Part shown: positions 1-12,060 of the stretch, one piece after another
How the letters are laid out: the number at the start of each line of letters is the position of its first letter
How positions within the stretch are numbered: the first letter of the stretch is position 1
NCBI RefSeq assembly: GCF_047495875.1
Contig: NC_092460.1
Location: 10,902,520-10,966,519 of the forward strand
Length of the DNA: 64,000 bases
DNA from: Pithys albifrons albifrons
Lineage: Eukaryota > Chordata > Aves > Passeriformes > Thamnophilidae
Direction: 5' to 3'
The notes under the pieces: model-generated
Database searches by the model: none
What the model saw: only the letters and a program-made list of their open reading frames with translations
What the model was told of the DNA's origin: nothing
Position numbers and translations under genes: made by a program

Positions 1-3000
1 ATCTGGTGCAATGTTTTGGTAATTTCTCCTTTTGTTTGGCCCAGATTTTGATTTATATTAGCTAAAGTGAAGGCTCATTTTAGGCTCCAGGACTATTTAG
101 TAGAGTGTTTTTAAGTTAGAAAAACAGATGGATGGACAAGTAGGTGGAAAGGTCTCAGCTGATGCATAAGGCTCCATGACAATATTCCCTGTACATGCAC
201 TTACAGGAGATGAACAGACCTTAACAATGTGGGGTTGATTTTAGTTCATAAACTAATGATGAGGGTCCTGGGGTCTCAGATAGATTCTGTTTGCAAAAGT
301 CCTGTGGGTCTGAACAGAAGTAAGGGATTGAATAAATGCTCAAGTCAAAGAGATAGTAGAAAGTAATCTCCTTCCATTTCTACACAGGTTGTTCCCCAAT
401 GCCTGACACCTTTTGTCTCAGGTGTATCTTAACTGAGATGGAATGGAGATGTATGACCCTCTGAGAGGAGAAAAGTAAGGGACAATCCACCAGAGACAAG
501 GAATATATCTCAACTTACTGATACATTATTTCTCTTGTGACATTGTCACATCACTCATCCAAATGTCTTTTGCTTCCATTGTAGTCTCCTAAAATTTTCT
601 CTTCTGCCAGATTTTCCATTCTTCTCCCAGGGAAAGACTTTTTCATGATCTTAGAGGACCACCACAACATGCTGACTCAGGGAGATGCATCTTAGTTTAT
701 TCATGTGTGTAGGTTACTGCAGCTCTTCCACCTTCTCCTTTCATACCTACATTGTCAGTTCTGGAAGCCAGAAATGTTGGCCTGAAATGTTGTCTCATTG
801 CATGTCCTAGCATGGGATTTAAACCTAAGTGTTCTCAGTAAGCTCTTTCTTTTTTTGATACCATTTGTTCCCTGTTAAAAAAAGAACTTGTGTCTCTTCT
901 TCAGTTGAGTAAGAGCCAAGAAAAACCTGAGCGTTATGCAGCAGAAAATACTTCAATGCCTTCAGTAAAGAAAATTGGCATTTATCTTGAGCATTAATTA
1001 GCATTTAAGTTGAAACAGTTTTGGCCCTTAGCTTGTGATGTGACCCCTTCAGCAATTCAAGGCTAAGCCACAATCAGTAATAGATTCTAGATTGTCAGAG
1101 TGAAGGAGAAAAAGAAATAGAGAACACTGAAGAGAATAGTGGTGGGGATTCAATCATCTGTCTTCTAAGTCACTTGAGTCAGTGATTGAGGAGATGCCCT
1201 GGTGACACTCGTGACATCTTCAAAATGAGGTGTAAAGTTGCAGTTCTGAGATGCGTGAGCAAATCTCCTGTGAGACTTGTAGTAACAGTAGCAGTGTCAC
1301 TCAGGCAAACCTGATCAGGTATCACTTTAAATAACTACACTCTGCCTCCCTTTATTTCAATTCACAAAAGAATCTGCTGTGTCACACTGCTGACCTGAAA
1401 AGTCTGATGCTTCTGCACCCTTGACATAGTGACATTTCATGGATTGATTAAGAGACCTCTGCAAAGTCTGTCCAGAACTTGACAATCCTTTTGGGTTTAT
1501 GTACTGTGAAACAGTATTTGTCTTGTTCTCTGTTAAGTTGCCATACAGATTCCTGTGTGTTGCTTTAAAACTTCAACACTCCTCCTGTGGAGGAAGTGAT
1601 CTCTGTATGTATTCAACTCATGTTCATGAAAGTATTTGGGATTTGGAAGGGTATAACCTGTAAATACAGGACTGTTCTTACTATTACTATTGCTTTCTGA
1701 CATCTATTACCACAGTGTAACTTGATTAAGCATACACATACTCATTTTAGTGTAGTTGCTGCTCAAGTTGACAGAATCATTTTGACACTTGTAAACACAG
1801 GCTTGTGTTGGATTAATGTTTTATTATTTGATTTTTCTGCCATCCACTTCTCAGATTCGTTGTAGCAGCAACACATGGTCTTAATGATAATCCCCACGAT
1901 TAAGAAAGCACAAAAGCCAACATAGTGAGTGGCAACAGGGAATACTGTACTACAGAAGGAAGAGTTATTTTTTATTTAAGGCCAAGACATTTACCTCAGG
2001 CCCTGTATTCTGTCCCTTACTCCACCAGAATTTTCCTGTTTTACCACAAAACACTTCACCTTTTTGTGCTGCTCTTTCCCCATCTGTGAAATGGAAGCAG
2101 CACCCTTGTCTGTGTGCTGAGGATCATTAACTGGATCCTGCAAAGTACTTCCAGATTTTTGATTGGAAGGCACACAAGAGTGGAACATTATATTACTTGC
2201 CGAGATTCTGTATTGACGTGGCAAATTGTAATCCCTCTACAGAAGACATTTGGATGTATTTGACTTAAATGAATCATCCTAACTGACCAACAGGATTACT
2301 ACTCCAGAAATGAGGCAGTTTAGCAGTCAAATGATCTGCTCCAGATTTCTAATATGAAGGGATGTTTTTTAGCCTGTTGGACAAAGATAAATTCCGTCTC
2401 TCCTTACTGCTGTTTGCCTGTCTTGGGTGTTGTACACTAGTTTCTTTTCATGTGTATTTTGAAGTTTAGTGATGAAACAGAGTTTTTTGAAGCCTATCCG
2501 GACCATTCACCTCATCCCTTAGCTTAATTTGCAGCAAAGTATTACTGACAAACCTTCATGATCACTTCCAGACAGGGAAACCTAAAGGATTGTGACTTTT
2601 CCATGAAAGAGAGAAGGAAATGAAAGAAAGTGAAAAGAGTCCAGCCTTTACTGTGACGATAGGAATATTTTGTAATCTCCCTTTGTGCCTTTATGTCCTC
2701 TCTATAAAGTGATATCAATGAGAGTTACTTTCTTCCCCTTCTAGACTGCTTCAAGACTGATGAATAAAAAGAGTTATAACGAAACTGAGTACCTGATTAC
2801 TAAAGAGTAGTTAATCTTTTTGTCAGAGGAATTTATCAGAGCAATTTTACATTTATTTTTTTAAAATCCTTTTGCATAAGTTTAATAACATCAGAATATT
2901 CATACCAAAGGAGGGGCTTTTACTACTACTAGATAGTGAAACCTGGCTGCTCACTCCCACTTCCTGCTTCCAAGCAGTTTCATTTCTGGAGCCTGTGGCT

Positions 3001-3486
3001 TGAGAGAATCAGCAGTCACCACCAGCAAGAAAAATTACATTAAACTTAGAGGAATTATGTATATAAAAATCATCTTATCATCTAGGAACTATTTATATGG
3101 AGAAAAAAAAAAGCAAAACCATGCAGTTCATGTCATCTTAAGGTAGGAAAGTGGTTTGGATAAATCAGACTCTATAAATCTGTGTTTCCCTACATCTAAC
3201 TTGGTTGGAGTTCTACCTCTGTTATTGGCAACTGCAGAGTAAAATTAGGCACTGCTAATCCTATTCTGTGCAGCTCTCATAAAATAAATTTGTTAGAGCA
3301 TTTCCATTCATTTTCATTGGTATATAATTTCTATCCTTCCACTTTATTTTCTTCACACAAAGCCCTTGGGGATGATCTCCTTTTCTTAATTTATATGCAC
3401 AGTACCTCTTTGACACACTCTCTGGCTTTCAGACACTCTTTGGCTGTTTGACATTAACCTTAGTCCAAGCCTCGGTTGTTGCTTAC
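1..3486. other. Netrin-like intron 2 (partial)
   Basis: No further netrin exon (laminin EGF-like repeats) was recognised on the minus strand, and no other coding signal on either strand. The stretch is AT-rich and mostly unique, apart from a MIR-like remnant near 2040-2165. Confidence 0.6.
2040..2165 (+). repeat. MIR-like SINE remnant
   Basis: The sequence around 2085-2160 (TTTCCCCATCTGTGAAATGG, then an ACCC/TTGTCTG block, GAGGATCATTAACTGG and GCAAAGTACTTCCAGA) follows the order of the MIR 3' half: TTTCCTCATCTGTAAAATGG, then TGTTGTGAGGATTAAATGAG, then GTAAAGTGCTTAGAA. Such copies are ancient amniote SINEs and are strongly diverged here. Boundaries are approximate. Confidence 0.55.
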
Positions 3487-4028
3487 CTCTCCTCTGGTGC
3501 AGGGCACTGCATCTGAATACCTGGAGGTGCACATGGAGCCATCCTCAATGAGGTCATCCTGGAGCCCAAAAGTAGCTGTACAGTTGACAGAGAAATACTT
3601 GTAGGGTCTCCACGTCTGCCCATAATCCTGGGATCTTTCCAACACCATTGCAGCTGGGCGGGGTGACTTGAACACAGCAATGACATGGGTCAGGTAGAAT
3701 TCTGTTTCAAAGTCCAGTCGGATTTCTTCCCTGTGTACCCCTTGGGCAGACTGCCACCAGGAGGTGGGGTTCACAAAGAAATCATCTGTCATGTCAGCAG
3801 GGAGGTGGGAGTTATCTGGCTGGTTGGCATTGCATTTGGTGCAGCGAGGCTGCCCACAGCCATGGGAGGTGTGGTGAAGGAGATTCTGGTCTGGGTAGGA
3901 GCAGTACAGTTCTGTGCTGTTCTGGCCACACGTGGTGAGGGTAACTGGTGTCCTCCCTGTTGCCAGGTTTCCCACTGGAGGGTTGCAGGCACGGCCATTA
4001 CAGCGGAAGGCTCGTGGTCTCATGGGAT
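3487..4028 (-). CDS. Netrin-4-like coding exon 2: laminin N-terminal domain
   Basis: The exon is 542 bp, bounded on the minus strand by TGTCTTTCAG| and GAG|GTAAGC, and ends in phase 0. It encodes most of the N-terminal half of a LamNT domain, including many cysteines, two N-glycosylation sequons (NST, NCT) and the SPRPAAMVLERSQDYGQTW block typical of netrin-4. Its size agrees with the large second exon of netrin-4 genes. No stop or frameshift is present, so the gene looks functional. The next exon is not found in the 3.4 kb to the left. Confidence 0.88.
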
Positions 4029-7000
4029 CTGAAAGACAGGCAAAAAACCCACACCAGGTAGAATTTATCAAATAGTTCTCAGGGTGTAATGCAGGTAATC
4101 ATGCAAATTTTTTGAGTTTGGGGGATGACATCCAAGAGTTTACCCTCAAAGGAGACCTACTTCCTCTTTACACACAAAGTTTTGAGGCAGTTTCTCAATA
4201 AATCTAGTCCTTGTGTTTGATGCCTAACTCAGAAACTGATGCTTAATGGTGCTTAACCTTGGTTTCTGTTGAAAATGCAGTGGGTTTGGCTTGCTGAATT
4301 TTATGTTTTACCAGAGAAATCTTGTGTTTTCTTACTTTCCATCTAGTTAAAATCTGTATCGAAGGACCAGATCTATTCAATGCATTTGTTTTCATTATTA
4401 TCACAAAGCAAAGTCAAGCTGGACAGTGCACTGTAGATACACGAAGAAAAGACAATGATTCCTGCCAAAAAGAGTACAGACACTAATCACATATAAAAAC
4501 ATATAAAGAGAGCATGTATTTCTACAGCTGAATATTGACATTCCACAGCTCCTATTAAGATCAGGTGGAGTCATTAATTCATAGCAGAGTTGAAAATCAA
4601 ATCTCTCTTTTGTTTAAATACCTTGACATGGAGGTAGATGACTACATTCTGTTGGCCAAGTTTACAAATACTGGCAAATTTTTGGTATCTTTAATCTCTA
4701 TATTTACTTATTTCTAAATTAAGACAGGGATAGCTACAAAGTCTCAAAATTATTTGAAAATCAGTAGTGTCTTGTGAAGTGGAATTAAAGGTCATTTCAA
4801 AACCTTATTACCATGCTGGAGAAAACTGCGTTTCTAATGACATACCATGTCCTCTTTGCAACTTAACACTCTAGAAGGAGCTAAAGACTGACCTTGCAAG
4901 GCCATAAATCTTATCCAAGAGGTCACAAGTCAGATGACTGGATGTAGGGCCTACAGGAAATGACCCTTCCAATGAAACATAGGATGACCATAAAGCCTGG
5001 GTAATCTAGGAGCAGTTCAAAGGTCAGCTATTAGTTCAACATTCTAGGTCAAATTTTAAAATCCTTACTCGGTTTATATTCAGCCTTTCCTCAGGTAAAA
5101 TTAATTTAAAAATCAAGTTAGGTCAAAGGAAGGGGTCTTCAATTCAGCCTTTATAAAAGTACTCAAATTGTAAATGTAGTTAAATTAAACTGATATCCCT
5201 CTTTCCAAAAGGAAAGTTTAAGGTAAAAAATTGTGTCCAGTGTGCAGGGGTTTGCTTGTGTTGGTTCTGTCCATAGTTCCTCAGTGTCACCTCTGCACAG
5301 GCCACAAAAAAAGGTCAGACATGGACAATATTTTGGAAAACACTTCATGTATTTGGCTTCCCAGGATTAGGACACAAAACAAAGTTATTGTATGTCCACT
5401 GAATCCCATTGACCAATGATGTGTACCATTTTAGCTTACATTCAGCATAAAGTAGCCTTAAACTTCAGGTAGCAAGGAAGCAGAGAATCCAAAAATACTC
5501 TTGACTACTCTTAAAAATAAATAGAAGCCACCTTCAAGGTAATTTGGAGAGTTTTCACTGGCAAAGATTTTTTTTAGTATCCCATTGAAGTCCTAGGAGA
5601 CTGGAAGAGCTTGGAGGGCAGGAGTGCCTCAGTTACATGTGCACCTGAAAGTCTTCAGATGAAATAAATGAAATGAAATCTGCCCCAGCTCAGTCGCACC
5701 AGCACTCGCTGTGCCAGCACAGAGATAAGTTGCAGAAATCATCTCATGAGGAATGGAGAGAAGATGGGGATGTTTGCCTCTATTGGTTCTGTCCTTTGCT
5801 CCCCACCTTTAACTGAGCAGGGGATTCTTAGTGTTATTGGAGATCTTCCACCAAGTCCTCACACCATCCCAACTGTTTGATGGCCATTTCAATGTAATTT
5901 CTGTCTGATTGTGAACTTCTCATTCCATCTGAGCCCAGTACAGCTATAGGGGAACACCAGGAGATTCAGAGATTTTATCTAGGATGTTCCTTGCAATTTC
6001 TCCAAGTCTTTTTGTCCTGTGAAGGGACTCAGGTTTCCACAGAAGTTTTTTAGAACTTCCTCATTTTTGCAGTGCATCTGAAATTTGAAATTTTTGTGAG
6101 CTCTTAAGGGTCAATTTCACTGGAGGGTGAATTTCACTGAGTCATGCAGAATTCCAGAAATAAAGAAAAATCTATACTTATGCATAGATAATGAGCTACA
6201 ACTGCATGCCTCGAGAATGTCTTTGCAAGTGACATTTAGGTTCCTGTTCATGTCAAAGCTGTTTGGTAAAAACTAATAGAAGTAAGGAAGGCACAGCAAT
6301 TTCTGTCTTTAAAGTAGATTCAGTATTAACCAGCTTTGCTCACAAAGGTGTCATCATCTTTGCCTCCAGACAATTTCAGTAGGACTTGTCTTACAACTCA
6401 GCTTTGAACAAACATTTGTTCTGACTAAGCATCAGGTTACTTAGTTTTGATTAAGAATGGATCCATGTTACAAATGCTATTGGATTATGGATGATTATGG
6501 ATAAACATACCATGTAATTAAAAGGAAGTCCATCTCTATTGATGGATTACACCACTAAAGCTTTCACAGAGGAAATAGGATGCTGAAATTCTACATTTAA
6601 GAAGTTGTATAAGGAGAAGCTTTGCAGACAGGAATGTGAGAAAGCAAAAAAACCCCCATTTTTAAAGGGAATGTCTGCTTTTTGTATTTCTCATAAATGG
6701 TCTATTAGCCTTGTGCTGAGTTTTTCTAGCTATTTTTTTTCTGAACCTGGAAAAGAAAGAAAGATATTTGTTCTCCTGAGCATCAGTCACAAGAAGGTTT
6801 GTCTGCTCTGCCTGCTAATGCAGCAACATCAATACACAGTTCCTGTCTGAACTGCTGTGTCATTAGGAAAATGGGAGAAGAACAAAGTGCAAATTAGCAG
6901 AAGGGAGTTTGAGAGAATGAGAGAGATTGGAAAACAAAATCTGCAGTCGATTAAAAGCTTTGTATTTAAAGAAATCAATTGGCAGAACATTGCTTGGCCA

Positions 7001-10000
7001 CAAGGACACTGCATCCTCTCCATCACTCACTGATTCTGTGGAAGCAACACAAACTGGTGAACCTGGACAGCAAGGGGGCACTGCTGCAGAAGAGAAACAG
7101 CAGTCAGACAAACAAACAAACATCCTACCCCAACTGCCAGGAGAACTCACTGAATAATTCATAAAGAACTAAACAGTTTGATTACACATGGGCACTGTGT
7201 GTTCTTATGAAGTTGATTACCTTTTCCTCCGTGGAGGATGATGGTATGATTAATTTATTTGTTTGTTTTCTAGTCCCTCAGAGCTGTGCCACAAAGTGGC
7301 AGGTCAATGAACATGCCCAGCATGTGTTACAGCAATGGTGCTATCGAGTGATTAGAGAAACACACAGTTCAAGGGAGGTCATATTATTCATATTCCGGGG
7401 ACACCACTTCAAATAGAGATCTCTTACTTCAGAAACTCATAATGCAACAGAACATTGTAGATATTAACTAAAAACAAGTTCAATTTTTTACCAGGTTTTG
7501 TTTTTTTCACCCTTGATTGGATACCCAGCAGAATAAAGGTCATATGGCAACTTATCCAAAGCCTGCTGGTGTGACTGGAAAGATGCCTAATATTTTATGA
7601 GTGATTTGTATTGGAATTTTTATTTCTTTTCCATATGCAAATGTATGATTTTGTGTCTCCTGCAGTGACTCAGGAGAACAAATTTCACAGATCTGAGAAA
7701 CAGTAAAACCTTTGGGCATCTTCTACAGTGTTTTTGATGGAATAGTTTCAGCATGTATGTCCAACATGGATTTCACTTGTATAAATGTTTAACTTTTTTC
7801 TTAATAGCCAGAAACTTTTCAATGTTATTTTAAAGCTAACCACCCTGGGAACATGAGTTGCTCAAGTTTTTATTATTCATACCTAGAACTTTATCCCTTG
7901 ACACTGGTTAAAACAGAAGTGCTGTACAACTCTTTGGTTTGTCTGGGTCCAACTTGCAGTAAGTTTGGCAAGTCTTCATCTATATATGAATAGCCTGATG
8001 AATTTCTGGACCAAAATAGGTGTGATAACTGGGGATAATGAGCCATCCTTCCTAAATACCCCAGAGGTGAAGTCCAGAATATGCTGTGAAACCAACATGC
8101 CTCCATGACAGAAGGACTAGATCCCAGGCCAAGGCTCTTCCATAGTGGCCAGTGGGAGTCTGCCTGCCCACATCCCTTCTGGAGCAGCAGTGGGCTCTAA
8201 CATCTACAGCTTCATTTGCAGATGAGCTGAATGACCTCAGACCAGAGGAAACCAAACCCTGCTGATAATCAAGTCATGCAACTGACATTAGACATGATGG
8301 TAGAAATGACCATTTTTTACCACATCACATCCTCTTTTTCAGGGCTCCCACTGGGAAGAGAGCTGGCCCAGGTGCTGCTTCCCAGGCCACTGCTTACATG
8401 GGGAAGTGTAGGGCTAAAGCAAGAGCTCAAGCTGTTGTCAGTCCTGTTAAGTGTCTCAATATGCAAGAGTTTTCAGATCACTGCAGAGTATATTTGAGGG
8501 GAATAATGTCCTCCATCTGAAGAAGACTAGGGGAAGGATCATCCAAGTGTCACATCTTTCAGTATAAACCCAGGGTGATGCTTCAGACTAAGCAATAAGG
8601 TGGGGGGTTTGTTTTGTTTGTCTGTTTGGGATTTTCCCCCCATGGCATTATATTTAAAGATCCAAGGAGCCAGTCTTGACAACCCAGAGTGTCTTCTCTG
8701 TACAAAGAGTGCAGAAGGCAAATATTGTACTCACTATACAACTACCGCATCAATTTTTTTCGCTTCTGACCAGAAGGGATCAGTTATACAGCTGAAAAGG
8801 GAGTTTATTGTACAGGCTAAGGAAGTATGCCAAAAACATACTTGTCTGTACACCTCTCAGCTCTAAAAAAAGACTCAAAAATGAGCAGGCTTGTGCTTTC
8901 ACAGGCTAAGAGTGCAACATTTTGATCAAGCACCAAATATTTATTTAAAGAGACAGAGTCTTTAGCAGCACCACCTTCAGTATCCAGTTGTTTTGTTGCT
9001 ATTCACTATATCCTGCACTGTTATTCTGAGTGAGTTTAGCTCCGCACAGAACACACCCCCTCCCTTCAAATTCACTTTCCAAGCAGTTGGCTGGGGGCTG
9101 AATATTCTTGAAGATCTGTTTTCAGACACAGAGCAAATTTAGGCTAGTTTGTAACAGGCTGCCTTCTGCAAGTGTCAGCAACTTTACAAGATATATATGA
9201 AACCTTTCTGTGCTGTCAACATATATATCCTATAGGGAACTTATATCCTCACCTGGGAAATCAGCGAATGCCCAAAATAAGACACTAACTACAGCACAAA
9301 TACTCCTTCCTTCATTCCCTGTCATGCTGTGACAGCCTTTCCCCCAAATGGTTTACCGGGTAATATGATAGGATTTTAAATTTATGAGCTGTTTTCAGTT
9401 TTCAAGAAAATATCTCTTGCAGTTATGGAAATCCACTGTCTGTCATCAGAAGGGCTCTATCTAGGGAATAAACTGAGCTGAATCCACTTGATCTGGCTCT
9501 GCCTTTACTGGAGCTTGCAGGTCAGCTGAGCACTTCAATTACTTTCAAATCACTACGTGAAGAATGTTGTTCCTGTCCCAATACTCTGAGCACACAGGTG
9601 AAATTTAAACCACTGATATGCTTTCCTGTACAAGAAGAGACATCCCAAGAACAGCATCTCAAAGAAAAAGTCACCAAGGATGTATCATTGTTTTATCAAT
9701 AATAACTTTTATTTTTCTGACCTGAATTTTTGTAACTAATACCTCTTAAAGATATATTAAACCACAGCAGAAGGCAGAGGGGGAGTAAGGGGGGGGGGGG
9801 GGGGGGGGGGAATCTAATGCTTTTCTTCTTTTCCTGAAGGAAATTTTCTTTATCATAATCCAGGTATTTTTAGGTCCCTATGTAAATGCCATTACAGCTG
9901 TATCATTCCTGTATCATGTGTATATTTGCACACCCACATATACACACACAACTAGTTAACTTCTCTTTCTGTTCTAATCCATTTTTTCTCTAATGCTAAT

Positions 10001-10587
10001 ATAAATCCTGTTCAATGCATGTTAACTATTAAGTCAGGGAATACAGTGTATGAGTGGACTGTGTTGGATAAATAGGAATTCCTAGACAGTGTCTCTGATT
10101 TTTACTGATGCAATATTAAGTAATATTAAGAGAATAATTCAGATTCCTACAGTGATGCTGTCCAAGGATGTTGTCCTTTCACTCTTATCCTGCCTAGGAA
10201 GGCAGTGTTTCATCCTCAAAACCAACATTCAGCATATCTCAGTCCACCTACCTCTTTCTTTCTCTCTTACTTTTGTTTGCAAAACTAACACACCTTTTGC
10301 TTGTAAGGATGAATGAACCTGTATATCCTATAAGTGTTTGGAAAGAAAAAAAGTATAAAGCTGCTTATTGCAGATAACACAAATTCCTTGTAAGAATCCA
10401 ATCTAAAATAAAGATGCTGACATTTTTTTTCACAAACAGAGCTGACTTTCATCCCATTTCCCCCTGTTAAATTTATTAAAAAAATATTTCAGGATGAAAA
10501 TATTGATTTATTTTGCTTACCTGTTTCCCCATGGGCAGAAATAAAATATTCCAAGAACACAATCAGCATGATGCCTTTATGCTGCAT
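3487..10587 (-). CDS. Netrin-4-like gene, 5' part (two coding exons visible, partial)
   Basis: Two minus-strand exons join to an uninterrupted 203-codon stretch: a signal-peptide exon ending with one base of a split codon, and a laminin N-terminal (LamNT) exon that completes it to Asp. The joined protein has a hydrophobic leader and then the cysteine-rich start of a LamNT domain. It matches netrin-4 in blocks such as TTCGQNSTELYC, WWQSAQGVHREE, FKSPRPAAMVLERSQDYG and NCTATFGLQDD. Netrins are secreted, laminin-related proteins acting in axon guidance, vessel growth and basement membranes; netrin-4 binds laminin gamma chains through this domain. The EGF-like and C-terminal netrin modules must lie left of position 1. 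Mammalian NTN4 has different neighbours (beside USP44 and SNRPF in human), so a paralogue is the likelier reading, by inference from synteny. The gene is divergent to UROC1. Confidence 0.85.
4029..10520. other. Netrin-like intron 1
   Basis: A 6.5 kb intron on the minus strand separates the signal-peptide and LamNT exons, a common layout for netrin genes. No extra exon keeping the reading phase was recognised. The only striking feature is a pure G run at 9789-9810. Confidence 0.65.
9789..9810. repeat. Homopolymer run of 22 G
   Basis: An uninterrupted G tract of about 22 bases follows a purine-rich lead (GGGGGAGTAA). It lies in netrin-like intron 1, so the transcribed RNA would carry a C run. 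Such runs are highly length-variable and are often miscounted in assemblies. Confidence 0.9.
10521..10587 (-). CDS. Netrin-4-like coding exon 1: signal peptide
   Basis: Read on the minus strand, ATG at 10587 opens 22 codons with a hydrophobic core (IMLIVFLEYFISA) followed by AHGET, then a donor G|GTAAGC. The leftover G combines with AT of the next exon to give Asp, which makes the junction exact. It is the first ATG in frame: the next in-frame codons upstream contain no Met before a stop. The context GACAGCCATGC is acceptable but not optimal. The exon is too short to show up as a long ORF. Cleavage near AHG is likely. Confidence 0.8.
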
Positions 10588-10859
10588 GGCTGTCAGTAAA
10601 ATATTTGTCCTTAGTGAAGCAAAAAAGACCTGCAGTAATCTACAGGTTTGGTGCTTGCATGGCTTTTCTGTATTTTCTTTCTTTCTTTCTGCTCACCTTC
10701 CTCTCAGTGCAGGGGTCAAGGCTTCTGTCTCATTCTTCTTCTCTCTCGTTTGGGTCCAGACGTGGTTTAGTTTTTTTCAGGGCTCATATGCCTTCTGGGT
10801 GTCACCCATACATTGCTTCCAATAAATAAATAAATAACAGGGATTTTCTGTGTCTTTAC

Positions 10860-12060
10860 CTCTCTCCATGCAGCGGTCAGGGGACGTTCACATCCCTGAC
10901 GCAGCGCCTGGGATGCACCATCGAGGGCTGATGCGAGGCGGAGAGCTCAGTTCGGTCCGGTCCTTGGCGCTTCTTTGGATACTATTTCGAAACTTTCATT
11001 CCTGATCCTTGGTTTTGGTGGAGCTTCGGTTTGGCTTTGCCTGGATTCACCCTGGCAGCCTTCCCTACCTCCTCGCACCTCCCGCAGGCTGCTGCTACCC
11101 GGGGTAGCGAGGGGGTCCGGGCAGCCTGAACCCTGCTTTGTTAGGAGGTGCTCCCCAGTACCTTCTCTCCCTTTGCTCCCTGCAGCAGAGGGTCATAAGA
11201 AGAGCAGAGTTGGCTTTGCTCCCTGAGAGATGATGAGAAGCAAGTGCTTTCCTGGCTCTTCTCCCTTTTAATTTTGGTTTGTTTTATTTTATTTTATTTC
11301 CCTCCTCCCTCCGCTGTCACGGAAGCCGCTTCTCCCCCACCTCCAAGGGATTTGCTTGACACAGCGAGCGCCAGGGGAGTGGAAAACAAACCCAACGCCA
11401 GCTCGCCGGGGCCGGTGCTCGGGCAATCCCCGGCGGTCTCTGCTCCTGGACTGGCTCCTGACCGCGATGCGGGGGCTGCGGATCCCGGGGAGGGGCAGGC
11501 GCGGGCAGGGGTTCTCTCCCGGGATGGAGATGCAATGCCCAGCGCCCAGACGAGAGGGGGAGAAAGGGAGAGGGGGCTGGAGAATCCTTCCTTCTTGCTG
11601 CTACAGCAAGGCTTAAGGCTGGGGGGGTCCTGCTCTCCCGAGGGCGGGTTAGTTATCTGCAAGTTTTGTCTCTGCCTCCCTTTAGCCTCTAAGCCCGTCC
11701 TTCAGTCCTAACCGGGCAGCTCTCTGGTCCTGTCTGCCTACAAAGGGGATTATTAAAACATGTGATCTTCTTCCTGGGCTTTATATGTGTCTTTTTTCTT
11801 TCCCTAGGTCCGTCCCGCACCTCCTCTTGGGCCGGGCTGGTCCTTGTTGGACTCAGATGCGGGCGTTGTTTTCCAGCCGCATCCTCCCCTCCAGCAGCAG
11901 CCCGTGTGTGTCCGTGTGTGCGTCTCAGTGCGCGGCCGCGTCCGTCTGTCCCTGCAGCACCCTCTGCCAGCCCGCCCGGCACATGACACCTGCCCCGAGC
12001 CCGTGGGACACGGTCTCCGCACCCCCGGGCACCCCCAGGCCTAGGGAGAGAGAGGGACGG
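10860..12060. promoter_or_regulatory. CpG island, probable netrin-like promoter
   Basis: CpG dinucleotides and GC content rise sharply against the AT-rich flanks, for example around 10875-10970, 11395-11560 and 11920-12050. The island begins about 270 bp upstream of the netrin-like ATG on the minus strand, the expected place for its promoter and 5' UTR. It is also 2-3 kb upstream of UROC1, so bidirectional activity is possible, though a liver-restricted gene such as UROC1 often has a non-CpG promoter. Confidence 0.6.
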
